From Desulfobacterales bacterium (lineage in GTDB: Bacteria; Desulfobacterota; Desulfobacteria; Desulfobacterales; C00003106), in assembly GCA_030594505.1 (NCBI GenBank), contig JAUVFC010000015.1:1-15413 (forward strand): DNA of 15,413 bases. Direction: 5' to 3'. Shown piece after piece: positions 7,135 through 13,138 of the stretch. Both the position numbers and the translations under genes were made by a program. Position 1 is the stretch's first letter; each line of letters starts with the position of its first letter. The notes beneath the pieces are model-generated. The model was not told the origin of the DNA. It saw only the letters and a list, made by a program, of their open reading frames with translations, and did no database searches.

Positions 7135-8451
7135 ATGACCAAGTCAAGACAAAGAAGGACAATTTTATGGTCTGTCCTGATCTTTTTCGCTCTCATTTTA
7201 GCAGACAGCGGTTTTCATAAAAAGCTGGCAGCCGGCACGGATGACACCTATAAAGAATTGAGAATGTTTACAGACGTGTTGGATATCGTGGAGAAAAACT
7301 ATGTGGATTCCGTGGATTCGAAAGAACTTATTAGAGGGGCAATTAAGGGAATGATCAGCACCCTTGATCCGCATTCTTCTTATCTTTTGCCGGATGCCTA
7401 CAAAGAACTTCAAATTGACACACACGGAGAATTCGGAGGACTCGGAATCGTAATTACCAAGGTGGAAGGAATCATTACGGTAATTTCACCCATAGAGGGA
7501 ACCCCTGCTTTTCGCGCGGGGATTGAAGCGGGAGACAAAATCATCAAGGTGGACGGTGAAAATACAATGGACATGGCCCTTGAAGAGGCGGTCAAAAAGA
7601 TGCGTGGACCAAAGGGGAGTAAAGTAATCATTACGATCATTCGGGAAGGGTTGGAAAAACCACGGGATTTCACCATTATACGTGACATCATACCTTTGAA
7701 AAGTGTTCGTTTTTTTTCTCTTAAGGATGGTTATGGATATATTCGTATTACAAATTTCAGAGACAAGACCACAGAAGATCTGGGAAAGGCTTTAAAGAAA
7801 CTGGAATCAAGGAAGGTCCCTCTGCAGGGTTTGATTTTGGACTTACGTCACAATCCGGGAGGGCTTTTAGATCAGGCAGTAAAGGTTGCGGATCTCTTTT
7901 TGGAAAAGGGCTCTATTGTATCTATTAAAGGCCGGTTTAAGGCACACAATAAGGTCTATATGGCTCATCCTGACAAAGTAAAACGGACCTATCCCATTAT
8001 TGTCCTTATTAACGGCGGAAGCGCCAGCGCTGCGGAAATTGTAGCAGGGGCCCTGCAAGATCATGGGCGTGCGCTTATTTCGGGGACACAGTCTTTTGGA
8101 AAAGGTTCGGTCCAGGCTATAGAGCCGATGAGAGACGGGTCCGGCCTTAAATTGACAATCGCTCGCTATTATACTCCCAGTGGAAGTTCCATACAGGCTC
8201 GAGGCATTACTCCCGATATCGAAATAAAGGCCAGAGAGCTTCCAAAGGAAAAAGAAGAAAACCATATCAAGGAGAAGGATCTGAAACACCATATTAGAAA
8301 CGATAAAGCGATTAAGCCCTCTAAATCAAAGGGCTCCAATAAGGATAAAACGGCTGCGGAGAAATTGTTGGCACGGGACAATCAGGTAAGGCAGGCCTTA
8401 CAGATATTGACCAGTTGGGATATTTTCTCAAAGATGTCGTATCAGCAATAA
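7135..8451 (+). CDS. ctpA: Carboxyl-terminal processing protease, S41 family (CtpA type)
   Basis: Periplasmic or membrane-anchored serine protease that cleaves proteins from their C-terminus, often controlling peptidoglycan hydrolases or envelope proteins. From ATG 7135 it has 438 residues, usual for the family. It has an N-terminal signal or anchor (10-24), a PDZ domain at about 93-180 (GEFGGLGIVI, SPIEGTPAFRAGIEAGDKI) and an S41 core with Ser298 in GGSASAAEIVAGAL and Lys323 in SFGKGSVQ. The 25-residue Ser-Lys spacing equals that of E. coli Prc. A charged low-complexity linker (about 367-410) precedes the C-terminus. AAGGGGG lies 4 nt before ATG 7135, which I prefer over the longer start at 7078. 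Its place after envC suggests a role in turnover of wall-remodelling factors, which is an inference. Confidence 0.93.
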   Translation: MTKSRQRRTILWSVLIFFALILADSGFHKKLAAGTDDTYKELRMFTDVLDIVEKNYVDSVDSKELIRGAIKGMISTLDPHSSYLLPDAYKELQIDTHGEFGGLGIVITKVEGIITVISPIEGTPAFRAGIEAGDKIIKVDGENTMDMALEEAVKKMRGPKGSKVIITIIREGLEKPRDFTIIRDIIPLKSVRFFSLKDGYGYIRITNFRDKTTEDLGKALKKLESRKVPLQGLILDLRHNPGGLLDQAVKVADLFLEKGSIVSIKGRFKAHNKVYMAHPDKVKRTYPIIVLINGGSASAAEIVAGALQDHGRALISGTQSFGKGSVQAIEPMRDGSGLKLTIARYYTPSGSSIQARGITPDIEIKARELPKEKEENHIKEKDLKHHIRNDKAIKPSKSKGSNKDKTAAEKLLARDNQVRQALQILTSWDIFSKMSYQQ

Positions 8452-8465
8452 TGGCGATGAGAAAT

Positions 8466-8528
8466 TAGAAGTCAGATGTTAGAAGTGAGTGACGAGTAAC
8501 CGGTAAGCAGTATCCAGTAACAAGCAAC
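8466..8528. repeat. Nine-unit degenerate heptamer array upstream of the deacetylase gene
   Basis: The 63 bp divide cleanly into 7-bp units: TAGAAGT, CAGATGT, TAGAAGT, GAGTGAC, GAGTAAC, CGGTAAG, CAGTATC, CAGTAAC, AAGCAAC. The period is 7 with drifting units built on AGTNAC or AGAAGT. It fills the gap between ctpA and the next gene and shares its 7-bp period, but not its sequence, with the arrays between ftsE and ftsX. Confidence 0.7.
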
Positions 8529-8560
8529 AGCCTCATAGGGAGTCTTTTATAAAAAAACAA

Positions 8561-9760
8561 GTGTCTAAAACCGCGCGCGGGAAAGCTCAACGAAGCAGGA
8601 AATCCAGTAAAAAAAAATCGTTCCGGACAATTCTTTTTTTTGCGCTTGGCGTGTGCGTGGCAACCGGCGCGTATTTTCTTGCAAAGCCCCTTTTTGAGGG
8701 AAACAAATTTCCTCAAAAGTCCCCGCCATTTGAGATATATCCATCTGACGATTTCGAGGTTCGGTTAAAACATCTTGATCGGGCGATATATGCCGGCCTG
8801 TTAGAGCTTGGTGTGTCCGTGGACGATGTAGAGTTTCAATCCGTTTGTGAGAGGCGCTCAAAAGATCTGCATTGGAACTTCGCCGTATTAGAGATTCGGC
8901 CTCGGAAAATTCCGTCTAAAGCAGATATACAGACAATATTTGACAGTCACCTTTCCAAGAATATGCCCGGCGCTATCTCTCATATTGCATCGGACTGCCG
9001 TTACCCTGTCATCGTCCATGTCAGTCTTGACCAGCATCCAACCCATCACCTCCTTTTTTTTAAGGGATTAAAAAAACTGCCGCCACCTGTTCCCAAAAAA
9101 CTCCCAAAAGTAGCTCTTATTCTTGACGACGTAGGATATGACAAACAAATAGCCCTTGATTTCCTGTCGCTTGACGCATCGATCACTGTCTCCATCTTTC
9201 CATTTAGTCCATGCAGGAAAAAGATCGCATCCATTGCCCACGAAAAGGGCCGGGATGTTATGCTTCACCTTCCGATGGAACCCATGGAATACCCCAACGT
9301 CAATCCGGGAGAAGGGGTCCTGCTGACCTCCATGGATATGGATATGCTCCTTGCGCAACTCAAGGAAAACCTGGACGAAGTTCCATATATTGTAGGGGTA
9401 AACAACCATATGGGGTCTAAGTTCACAAAGGACCCGGAGCGAATGCAATATGTATTCAAGCTACTGAAGGAGAGAGATCTTTTTTTTGTGGACAGCCGCA
9501 CCACGACCCGGAGCTGCGCCAGAAAGGTTGCAAGGCGTATAAAGCTGAGATTTGCCGAACGGCAAGTCTTTTTGGATCATTTGGAGGAGGCAAGTTTTAT
9601 ACGGGCGCAGATAAAACAACTGGTAAGTATCGCGCGGTCAAGAGGATCTGCTATTGGAATTATTCATCCCCACAGATTGACATATTCTATTTTAAAAGCG
9701 GAGCTTTCCGATTTGAAAAAGGATGTAGAGATTGTCCCGGTTTCTCAGTTGGTAAACTGA
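8561..9760 (+). CDS. Divergent polysaccharide deacetylase family protein (YibQ/DUF610 type)
   Basis: Member of the divergent polysaccharide deacetylase family, an NodB-like carbohydrate-esterase fold of largely unknown substrate. It is often found beside envC and ctpA genes and is presumed to act on the wall or envelope. The 399 residues begin with a Lys/Arg-rich cytoplasmic tail (1-21) and a single membrane anchor (22-42). A periplasmic N-domain (about 57-165) precedes the deacetylase core. Core motifs are VALILDDVGYD (184-194), MLHLPMEPM (234-242), GVNNHMGSKF (279-288), FFVDSRTT (308-315), FLDH (337-340) and AIGIIHPH (364-371), giving likely active-site residues Asp189/190, His236, His283 and His369. 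The GTG start at 8561 is the best standard one, but GGGAG at 8538-8542 lies 18 nt away. An ATA at 8549 in the same frame would be better spaced. Confidence 0.88.
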   Translation: MSKTARGKAQRSRKSSKKKSFRTILFFALGVCVATGAYFLAKPLFEGNKFPQKSPPFEIYPSDDFEVRLKHLDRAIYAGLLELGVSVDDVEFQSVCERRSKDLHWNFAVLEIRPRKIPSKADIQTIFDSHLSKNMPGAISHIASDCRYPVIVHVSLDQHPTHHLLFFKGLKKLPPPVPKKLPKVALILDDVGYDKQIALDFLSLDASITVSIFPFSPCRKKIASIAHEKGRDVMLHLPMEPMEYPNVNPGEGVLLTSMDMDMLLAQLKENLDEVPYIVGVNNHMGSKFTKDPERMQYVFKLLKERDLFFVDSRTTTRSCARKVARRIKLRFAERQVFLDHLEEASFIRAQIKQLVSIARSRGSAIGIIHPHRLTYSILKAELSDLKKDVEIVPVSQLVN

Positions 9761-9782
9761 GAGTCTTGCAAGGCTACAATTA

Positions 9783-9807
9783 GAGACCTTTGCACAACTG
9801 CCATATG
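9783..9807. repeat. Single MITE-family end (left orientation)
   Basis: GAGACCTTTGCACAACTGCC followed by ATATG matches the left end of the 1960-2146 element at 24 of 25 positions, far beyond its 16-bp TIR. The outer tip points left, towards the deacetylase gene. The base after it begins a separate hairpin, so only the end is preserved here. Confidence 0.75.
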
Positions 9808-9836
9808 ATCCCGCTTATAGCGGGATTCACTTTTTT
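9808..9836 (+). terminator. Rho-independent terminator after the deacetylase gene
   Basis: ATCCCGC (9808-9814) pairs perfectly with GCGGGAT (9820-9826) around TTATA. A run of six T follows four bases later (9831-9836). It sits between convergent genes and would stop transcripts from the left. The minus-strand cyclophilin stop codon (9827-9829) abuts the stem. Confidence 0.55.
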
Positions 9837-10342
9837 ATATAAGCTTTCAAAATAACAACATCTTCTGCCGGTCTGTCTGCCGGGCCGGCTTCAACGTTTG
9901 AAATCTTATCAACAACATCCATTCCGCTTACAACTTTTCCAAAAACAGGATGTTTACTCCTCGGAGAGCCCTTATCCCAATCTAAATATGTATTATCTAC
10001 AACGTTAATAAAAAACTGGCTCCCACCACTATGGGGACCAGAGTTAGCCATGGAAAATGTTCCTCTCACATTTGACAATCCTTCAATAAACTCATCTTCA
10101 ATTGCGTAACCAGGCCCGCCGGTTCCCCATAAATCTTTTTTAGAATCATCTTTAGACAAAGGGTCACCACCTTGAAGCATAAAATTCTTAATAACTCTAT
10201 GAAACTTAATTGCATCATAAAACCCGCTCTCAACCAATTTTTTAAAATTTCCCGCGGCAATAGGACTTTCTATCAAAAAAAGCTCTGCCTCAAAATTTCC
10301 TTCACTTGTCTCAAAAACAACAACAGGATTTTTCTCACTCAT
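9827..10342 (-). CDS. Cyclophilin-type peptidyl-prolyl cis-trans isomerase
   Basis: Catalyses cis-trans isomerisation of Xaa-Pro bonds to assist folding. The 171-residue single-domain protein has no signal peptide and should be cytoplasmic, like PpiB. The core motif FHRVIKNFMLQGGDP (47-61) carries the catalytic Arg49. GTFSMANSGPHSGGSQFFIN (94-113) and HPVFGKVVSGMDVVDKI (131-147) complete the active-site cleft. The start is ATG 10342, with GGAG about 10 nt upstream. The SLOG-like gene ends 17 nt before it on the same strand, so the two probably form an operon. Both lie inside a block bounded by MITE ends, with orientation opposite to the flanking + strand genes. Confidence 0.95.
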   Translation of the reverse strand: MSEKNPVVVFETSEGNFEAELFLIESPIAAGNFKKLVESGFYDAIKFHRVIKNFMLQGGDPLSKDDSKKDLWGTGGPGYAIEDEFIEGLSNVRGTFSMANSGPHSGGSQFFINVVDNTYLDWDKGSPRSKHPVFGKVVSGMDVVDKISNVEAGPADRPAEDVVILKAYIKK

Positions 10343-10359
10343 TTTCTCTTCTCCATTTT

Positions 10360-10908
10360 TTATCCAAAGGAACGGTCAAAAAGGTCGGCTATTGCTTTCC
10401 GTCCATTATCTTCAAGGAATCTGGTGCCTGTTCCCGTGAAATATTTGTGCCCGATTGTGGGTTCATCTATCCCGGTCCACTGATTTTTGGCCCAGGACAA
10501 CCATCTATCCTTATCCTGATCGAAGACAAAAAGAGGTTTATTGCAAATTTTTGCGAATTCAGCCCCCCAGCCCGTGCCTCCTTTGACGGTATTATCATCT
10601 ACTATTTTGCCCACTACAAATATTTCCTGGCCCTGATTCACTTGATACCAAATGCTCTGCAGTACCTTGCGAAACAGGGGGGTGCGGGGATAGCTGCGGT
10701 GCATCAGCTTGGAAACGTATGTGAGGCTTACATCACCCTTCTTGAGTTCCTCATCGGTGAGGACACGCACTCCCCTGGTCCTGACAATCTGATGTCCCTC
10801 AAAGGTAAAGTTAACCTCTTGAATCCCGAACCGTTCGGCATTCGCGCCAAACTCCGCCTCAGTTCCTTTGACGCCGCCGCTAAATAAGATAGATTCTCGT
10901 TCATTCAT
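10360..10908 (-). CDS. SLOG/YpsA-like predicted nucleotide-binding protein
   Basis: Predicted 182-residue cytoplasmic Rossmann-type protein of unknown function. The N-terminus ILFSGGVKGTEAEFGANAERFGI (7-29) resembles the glycine-rich ligand loop of YpsA-like SLOG proteins (SGG.xGAD...A...GI). The middle part EIFVVGKIVDDNTVKGGTGWGAEFAK (95-120), then KPLFVFDQDKDRWLSW (124-139), matches the second SLOG signature, a GGTGW loop followed by a strand and a Trp. The end YFTGTGTRFLEDNGRKAIADLF (156-177) looks like the usual N-terminal strand-loop-helix of the fold, suggesting a circularly permuted arrangement (cpYpsA-like). ATG 10908 has a good AAGGAG 10 nt upstream. SLOG domains bind nucleotides or nucleotide-derived ligands; the ligand here is unknown. 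The fold assignment is from motifs only. Confidence 0.7.
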   Translation of the reverse strand: MNERESILFSGGVKGTEAEFGANAERFGIQEVNFTFEGHQIVRTRGVRVLTDEELKKGDVSLTYVSKLMHRSYPRTPLFRKVLQSIWYQVNQGQEIFVVGKIVDDNTVKGGTGWGAEFAKICNKPLFVFDQDKDRWLSWAKNQWTGIDEPTIGHKYFTGTGTRFLEDNGRKAIADLFDRSFG

Positions 10909-10971
10909 TATTTGTATTCTCCTTTTCCGGTATTAATATAAAAATGCTATTTTTAAAAGAAAAATGAAACT

Positions 10972-10999
10972 CTTATCTCAAGTATCGTAATAAAGTCAA
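10972..10999 (-). promoter_or_regulatory. Weak candidate promoter for the SLOG-cyclophilin pair
   Basis: On the minus strand TTGACT (10994-10999) is followed after 16 bp by GATAAG (10972-10977), matching the -35 and -10 consensus at 5 and 4 of 6 positions, about 64 bp before ATG 10908. The region is AT-rich, so this is tentative. Confidence 0.25.
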
Positions 11000-11018
11000 A
11001 TCAAAAAACAAGTGTCTC

Positions 11019-11190
11019 CGGGTCGGACCAAGTCAACCTTCTGCTTTTTAAGGATAAACTTTCCAAAAGTAGGTGTTTTCAGAGCTTAGCGCATCGTTTT
11101 TGGGGCCAAAATAGTGGCGCTAAGACCTAAATCCAGGCACATTTTCTGCATATTTACCATAAACTCAAAGGCTTAACTTGGTCCGACCCG
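11019..11190. mobile_element. 172-bp element with 18-bp terminal inverted repeats
   Basis: CGGGTCGGACCAAGTCAA (11019-11036) is matched at 17 of 18 positions by the inverted copy TTAACTTGGTCCGACCCG (11173-11190). Inside, CTTAGCGC (11085-11092) pairs with GCGCTAAG (11117-11124). No transposase is encoded and no convincing target duplication was seen, so boundaries rest on the repeats alone. The sequence differs from the other element families in the window. Confidence 0.7.
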
Positions 11191-11289
11191 CAGGCGTCAC
11201 CACAGAAGAGTCCTTGCTTTAAATTACTCTTGAAGGCGGTTGCAAAAAACAACTCCAGGAAGTATAATAAAAAAACATCCTCCCTCCTC

Positions 11290-11396
11290 TTTATCCCCTT
11301 CCGGGGAGGGAAATATGACTTTAATATTACCCCCATGTTGAGGAATGCTTGAGGGAAACCGGCATCAAAGAAGGTCTTGCGCTCGTCAACGCTCAT
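11290..11396 (+). pseudogene. Frameshifted, truncated YjbQ-family gene remnant
   Basis: Frame one (11311-11340) reads KYDFNITPML. A second frame (11340-11396) continues EECLRETGIKEGLALVNAH. Joined, they match the N-terminal region of YjbQ-family proteins (UPF0047, secondary thiamine-phosphate synthase activity), whose bacterial consensus, as I remember it, runs INITPxLEExVRESGIKEGL then LVNAMHITA. One base appears lost around 11338-11342 (TTGAG where TTGGAG would keep frame). The similarity stops exactly where a MITE end begins at 11394, so the conserved His segment and the rest of the gene are missing. The upstream part, about 11290-11310, is too degenerate to trust and no start was found. 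This is a relic and not expected to be functional. Confidence 0.6.
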
Positions 11397-11419
11397 AATG
11401 GCAGTTATGCAAAGGTCTC
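11394..11419. repeat. Single MITE-family end (right orientation)
   Basis: CATAATGGCAGTTATGCAAA followed by GGTCTC is the reverse complement of the 25-bp left end at 1960-1984, with one inserted A. Its outer tip (GGTCTC) points right, towards the lipoprotein gene, and its inner side faces the yjbQ relic and the SLOG-cyclophilin genes. Confidence 0.75.
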
Positions 11420-11497
11420 TATATGATAAAGAGAACCGGTATAGCGTTGTTGTGTTAAATGGCTTATATAAAACTCTAAAAAAGAGGAGGAAATACC

Positions 11498-12262
11498 ATG
11501 CAAAAAAGCACAAGAGTAGTACTGGGTTTGGTTTTGATGTTATTTGTGTTTTCCATGATTACCGGTTGTAAATGTTGTGAGCGCGAGGCATCTAAACTAA
11601 CTATAGACTATGAATTTGATACAGGTGAAACATTTAGCTCTATCCAGGGCAACTGGAGCAATAAGGATGGGATAACCTATAAAGGGTATATGTATTACTT
11701 TTCTGTTTGCCCGGATACACCCTCCCTCAACTGGGATAATGCCACCTTACAATCTCCGGAAGACATAAATTCCGGAAACAACCAACCCCAATGTTACAAT
11801 GTGACTGAGGACAATAGAAGAACTTTAAACTTTTATTGCGGCGGCAGCGCCGTAACCCCGGCCACTCCTCCGTCCGGCGCTTATACAGTAACAGTCGAGA
11901 CAACAGCTTTTACCTTCCAGGATGTCCAATCCCGGTCTATTGATGCCAACTTGAATAATGTGTATATGCCTGCAGTCAAGCTCACAATGGATACAAATGG
12001 CAAGGTGACTACTATTGAGTGGCAATGGTGGAAAAAGCAAAACAACAACTGGATACAACCCACAGACAACGAACTTTCAGCGGAATTGGGAGACGCCGGC
12101 TTTTCAATTGGGGATTCCACCTGGAGTAATAGGGTAAGTGGAAACATTAATCTGACTGCCACAGGTTCTGTTACCCCACCACCACAGAACTTCACTCCCG
12201 GATCTCTCAGGATAAGTAATGGTGATAAGACGGGGTTCCACTATGGCTTTGAGTGGCGTTAA
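11498..12262 (+). CDS. Putative lipoprotein of unknown function
   Basis: I do not recognise a family. The 254-residue product has a lipoprotein signal peptide: basic MQKSTR, a hydrophobic core and lipobox ITGC with the acylated Cys24. Two further Cys follow at 26 and 27 (CKCCERE). The mature protein is rich in Thr, Asn, Pro and Trp, with strand-like segments (YTVTVETTAFTF, VKLTMDTNGKVTTIEWQWW) and an NLTATGSVTPPPQNF stretch, consistent with a secreted beta-sandwich. Lys at mature position +2 does not suggest inner-membrane retention by the E. coli Asp rule. ATG 11498 has a strong GAGGAGG 7 nt upstream. It stands alone, between a MITE end and a convergent operon. The signal peptide call is solid; the function is unknown. 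Confidence 0.8.
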   Translation: MQKSTRVVLGLVLMLFVFSMITGCKCCEREASKLTIDYEFDTGETFSSIQGNWSNKDGITYKGYMYYFSVCPDTPSLNWDNATLQSPEDINSGNNQPQCYNVTEDNRRTLNFYCGGSAVTPATPPSGAYTVTVETTAFTFQDVQSRSIDANLNNVYMPAVKLTMDTNGKVTTIEWQWWKKQNNNWIQPTDNELSAELGDAGFSIGDSTWSNRVSGNINLTATGSVTPPPQNFTPGSLRISNGDKTGFHYGFEWR

Positions 12263-12445
12263 CCAGACTTGATGGGAGGGCTATAGGATGTCCCACTTCC
12301 ACCCTTGCCAGGACGTTTCAAATAATCACTCAAACAAGGATTTGCAGTAAATAATATTGATGCGACCATTGGCTGGAAGCCCCCAAAATCGCTCCCTACA
12401 GTGATTCCATGAAGGACAATATAGCGAAAGCAGGGCTCATCAATA
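12263..12445. other. Convergent gap with an uncalled minus-strand open frame
   Basis: Between the lipoprotein stop and the end of the minus-strand operon there is no clear terminator. On the minus strand a frame is open from inside the 12446-13057 gene down to a TAA near 12261, and includes protein-like text such as FRYIVLHGITVGSDFGGFQ. It has no start or ribosome site and I recognise no family, so it is noted but not called. Confidence 0.3.
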
Positions 12446-13057
12446 TTAAGGCAACGACTGCTCCTGCTCTTCGTTGATACGTTTGAGGTCCAAAATCATG
12501 CAGTGGACTTCAACATGATTCCTGCCGGGATAATAGACATAGGCCGGGCCATCTCCGTACCCATACTCAACGATTTTTAATGTTCCTTCAAAGATGGCGC
12601 CGACGGGAGCCGACCGGTATTCCCCGGCAAGTCGTTCTTCAGTGTAATCGTTCACGGAAATGCCTACCAGATGCTTTTCGGCCGTATGGAACCTGAAGGT
12701 CAACAGGGGTAGCGTAAGATACCTCTGTTCTCCTGAGGGGTCCTTCCCATGCCTTTCCCCTGGGGGTGGGGGGTAAGATGTGAGCGCCAGCCTATTCTCG
12801 CCGCCTGTATCGGTGCGCATGAATTGGAAGTCGTTATTGCTCCTCAACACCTTCCCCGGTTTGAATTCGCCGTCGAGCACTTGGAAGGCCTTTTCTCTCA
12901 TCTCCTCGGCACAGATAGTGCAGGGGTCTAAAGAGCTTTTGGCGAGCAACCGGAATGCCTCTGCCGGCAAACCGGGGACCACCGGTATTTTTTCCTCTCC
13001 GGCACTAGCCAGGGAGACCATCATCAAAACCAACAGGACGGAGATTCCCTTTGTCAT
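12446..13057 (-). CDS. Exported protein of unknown function in the DUF3015-DUF4105 operon
   Basis: I do not recognise this gene. From ATG 13057 it encodes 203 residues starting with a clear signal peptide (MTKGISVLLVLMMVSLASAG, cleavage near 20). The mature protein has a CTIC pair (Cys46 and Cys49), a Pro-rich turn (SYPPPPGERHG), and a later part with strand-like segments: YLTLPLLTFRFHTAEKHLVGI, GAIFEGTLKIVEYGYG, AYVYYPGRN. A lone Cys186 follows. The frame is open back to GTG 13138, which overlaps nothing and touches the upstream stop. I chose the ATG because the signal peptide begins there. The ribosome site is weak (GGGGCC-GGACAAAGG just upstream). It lies 81 bp after the DUF4105 gene on the same strand, so it is probably co-transcribed and may be an envelope partner. 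Confidence 0.75.
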   Translation of the reverse strand: MTKGISVLLVLMMVSLASAGEEKIPVVPGLPAEAFRLLAKSSLDPCTICAEEMREKAFQVLDGEFKPGKVLRSNNDFQFMRTDTGGENRLALTSYPPPPGERHGKDPSGEQRYLTLPLLTFRFHTAEKHLVGISVNDYTEERLAGEYRSAPVGAIFEGTLKIVEYGYGDGPAYVYYPGRNHVEVHCMILDLKRINEEQEQSLP

Positions 13058-13138
13058 CCTTTGTCCGGCCCCTTTTCTTATGTTGTCCTTAAACCACAAA
13101 CCATGTTCCCTGGGGATTGATTCCTTAGGCTCCCTCAC

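Larger units (their letters stand above)
10909..11497. other. 589-bp gap of repeats and gene relics
   Basis: No intact gene was found. From left to right it holds the leader of the SLOG gene, a 172-bp inverted-repeat element (11019-11190), a frameshifted yjbQ-like fragment (about 11290-11396), a MITE end (11394-11419) and the ribosome site of the lipoprotein gene (GAGGAGG at 11484-11490). The long minus-strand open frame across 11154-11513 shows no family features and runs through these repeats, so I do not call it. Confidence 0.6.

Noticed and set aside
8551..8566. 15-mer AAAAAACAAGTGTCT shared with 11003-11017
   Set aside because: An A-rich 15-mer can recur by chance and nothing else around the two copies is alike, although one copy abuts the 11019 element.
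10306..10887. 193-codon + strand ORF opposite the SLOG gene
   Set aside because: It is the shadow of a minus-strand gene that has recognisable motifs and a good ribosome site.
9783..11419. Calling the block a complete transposon
   Set aside because: No transposase is encoded and the flanking bases do not form a direct repeat, so only the inward ends are reported.
11154..11513. Minus-strand 119-codon ORF
   Set aside because: It runs through an element, the yjbQ relic in the other strand and a MITE end, has no recognisable family and ends inside the lipoprotein gene.
12288..12350. 20-codon ORF on the + strand with GGGAGG upstream
   Set aside because: It is very short, with low-information sequence and no partner. 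It lies in a convergent gap where a match by chance is likely.
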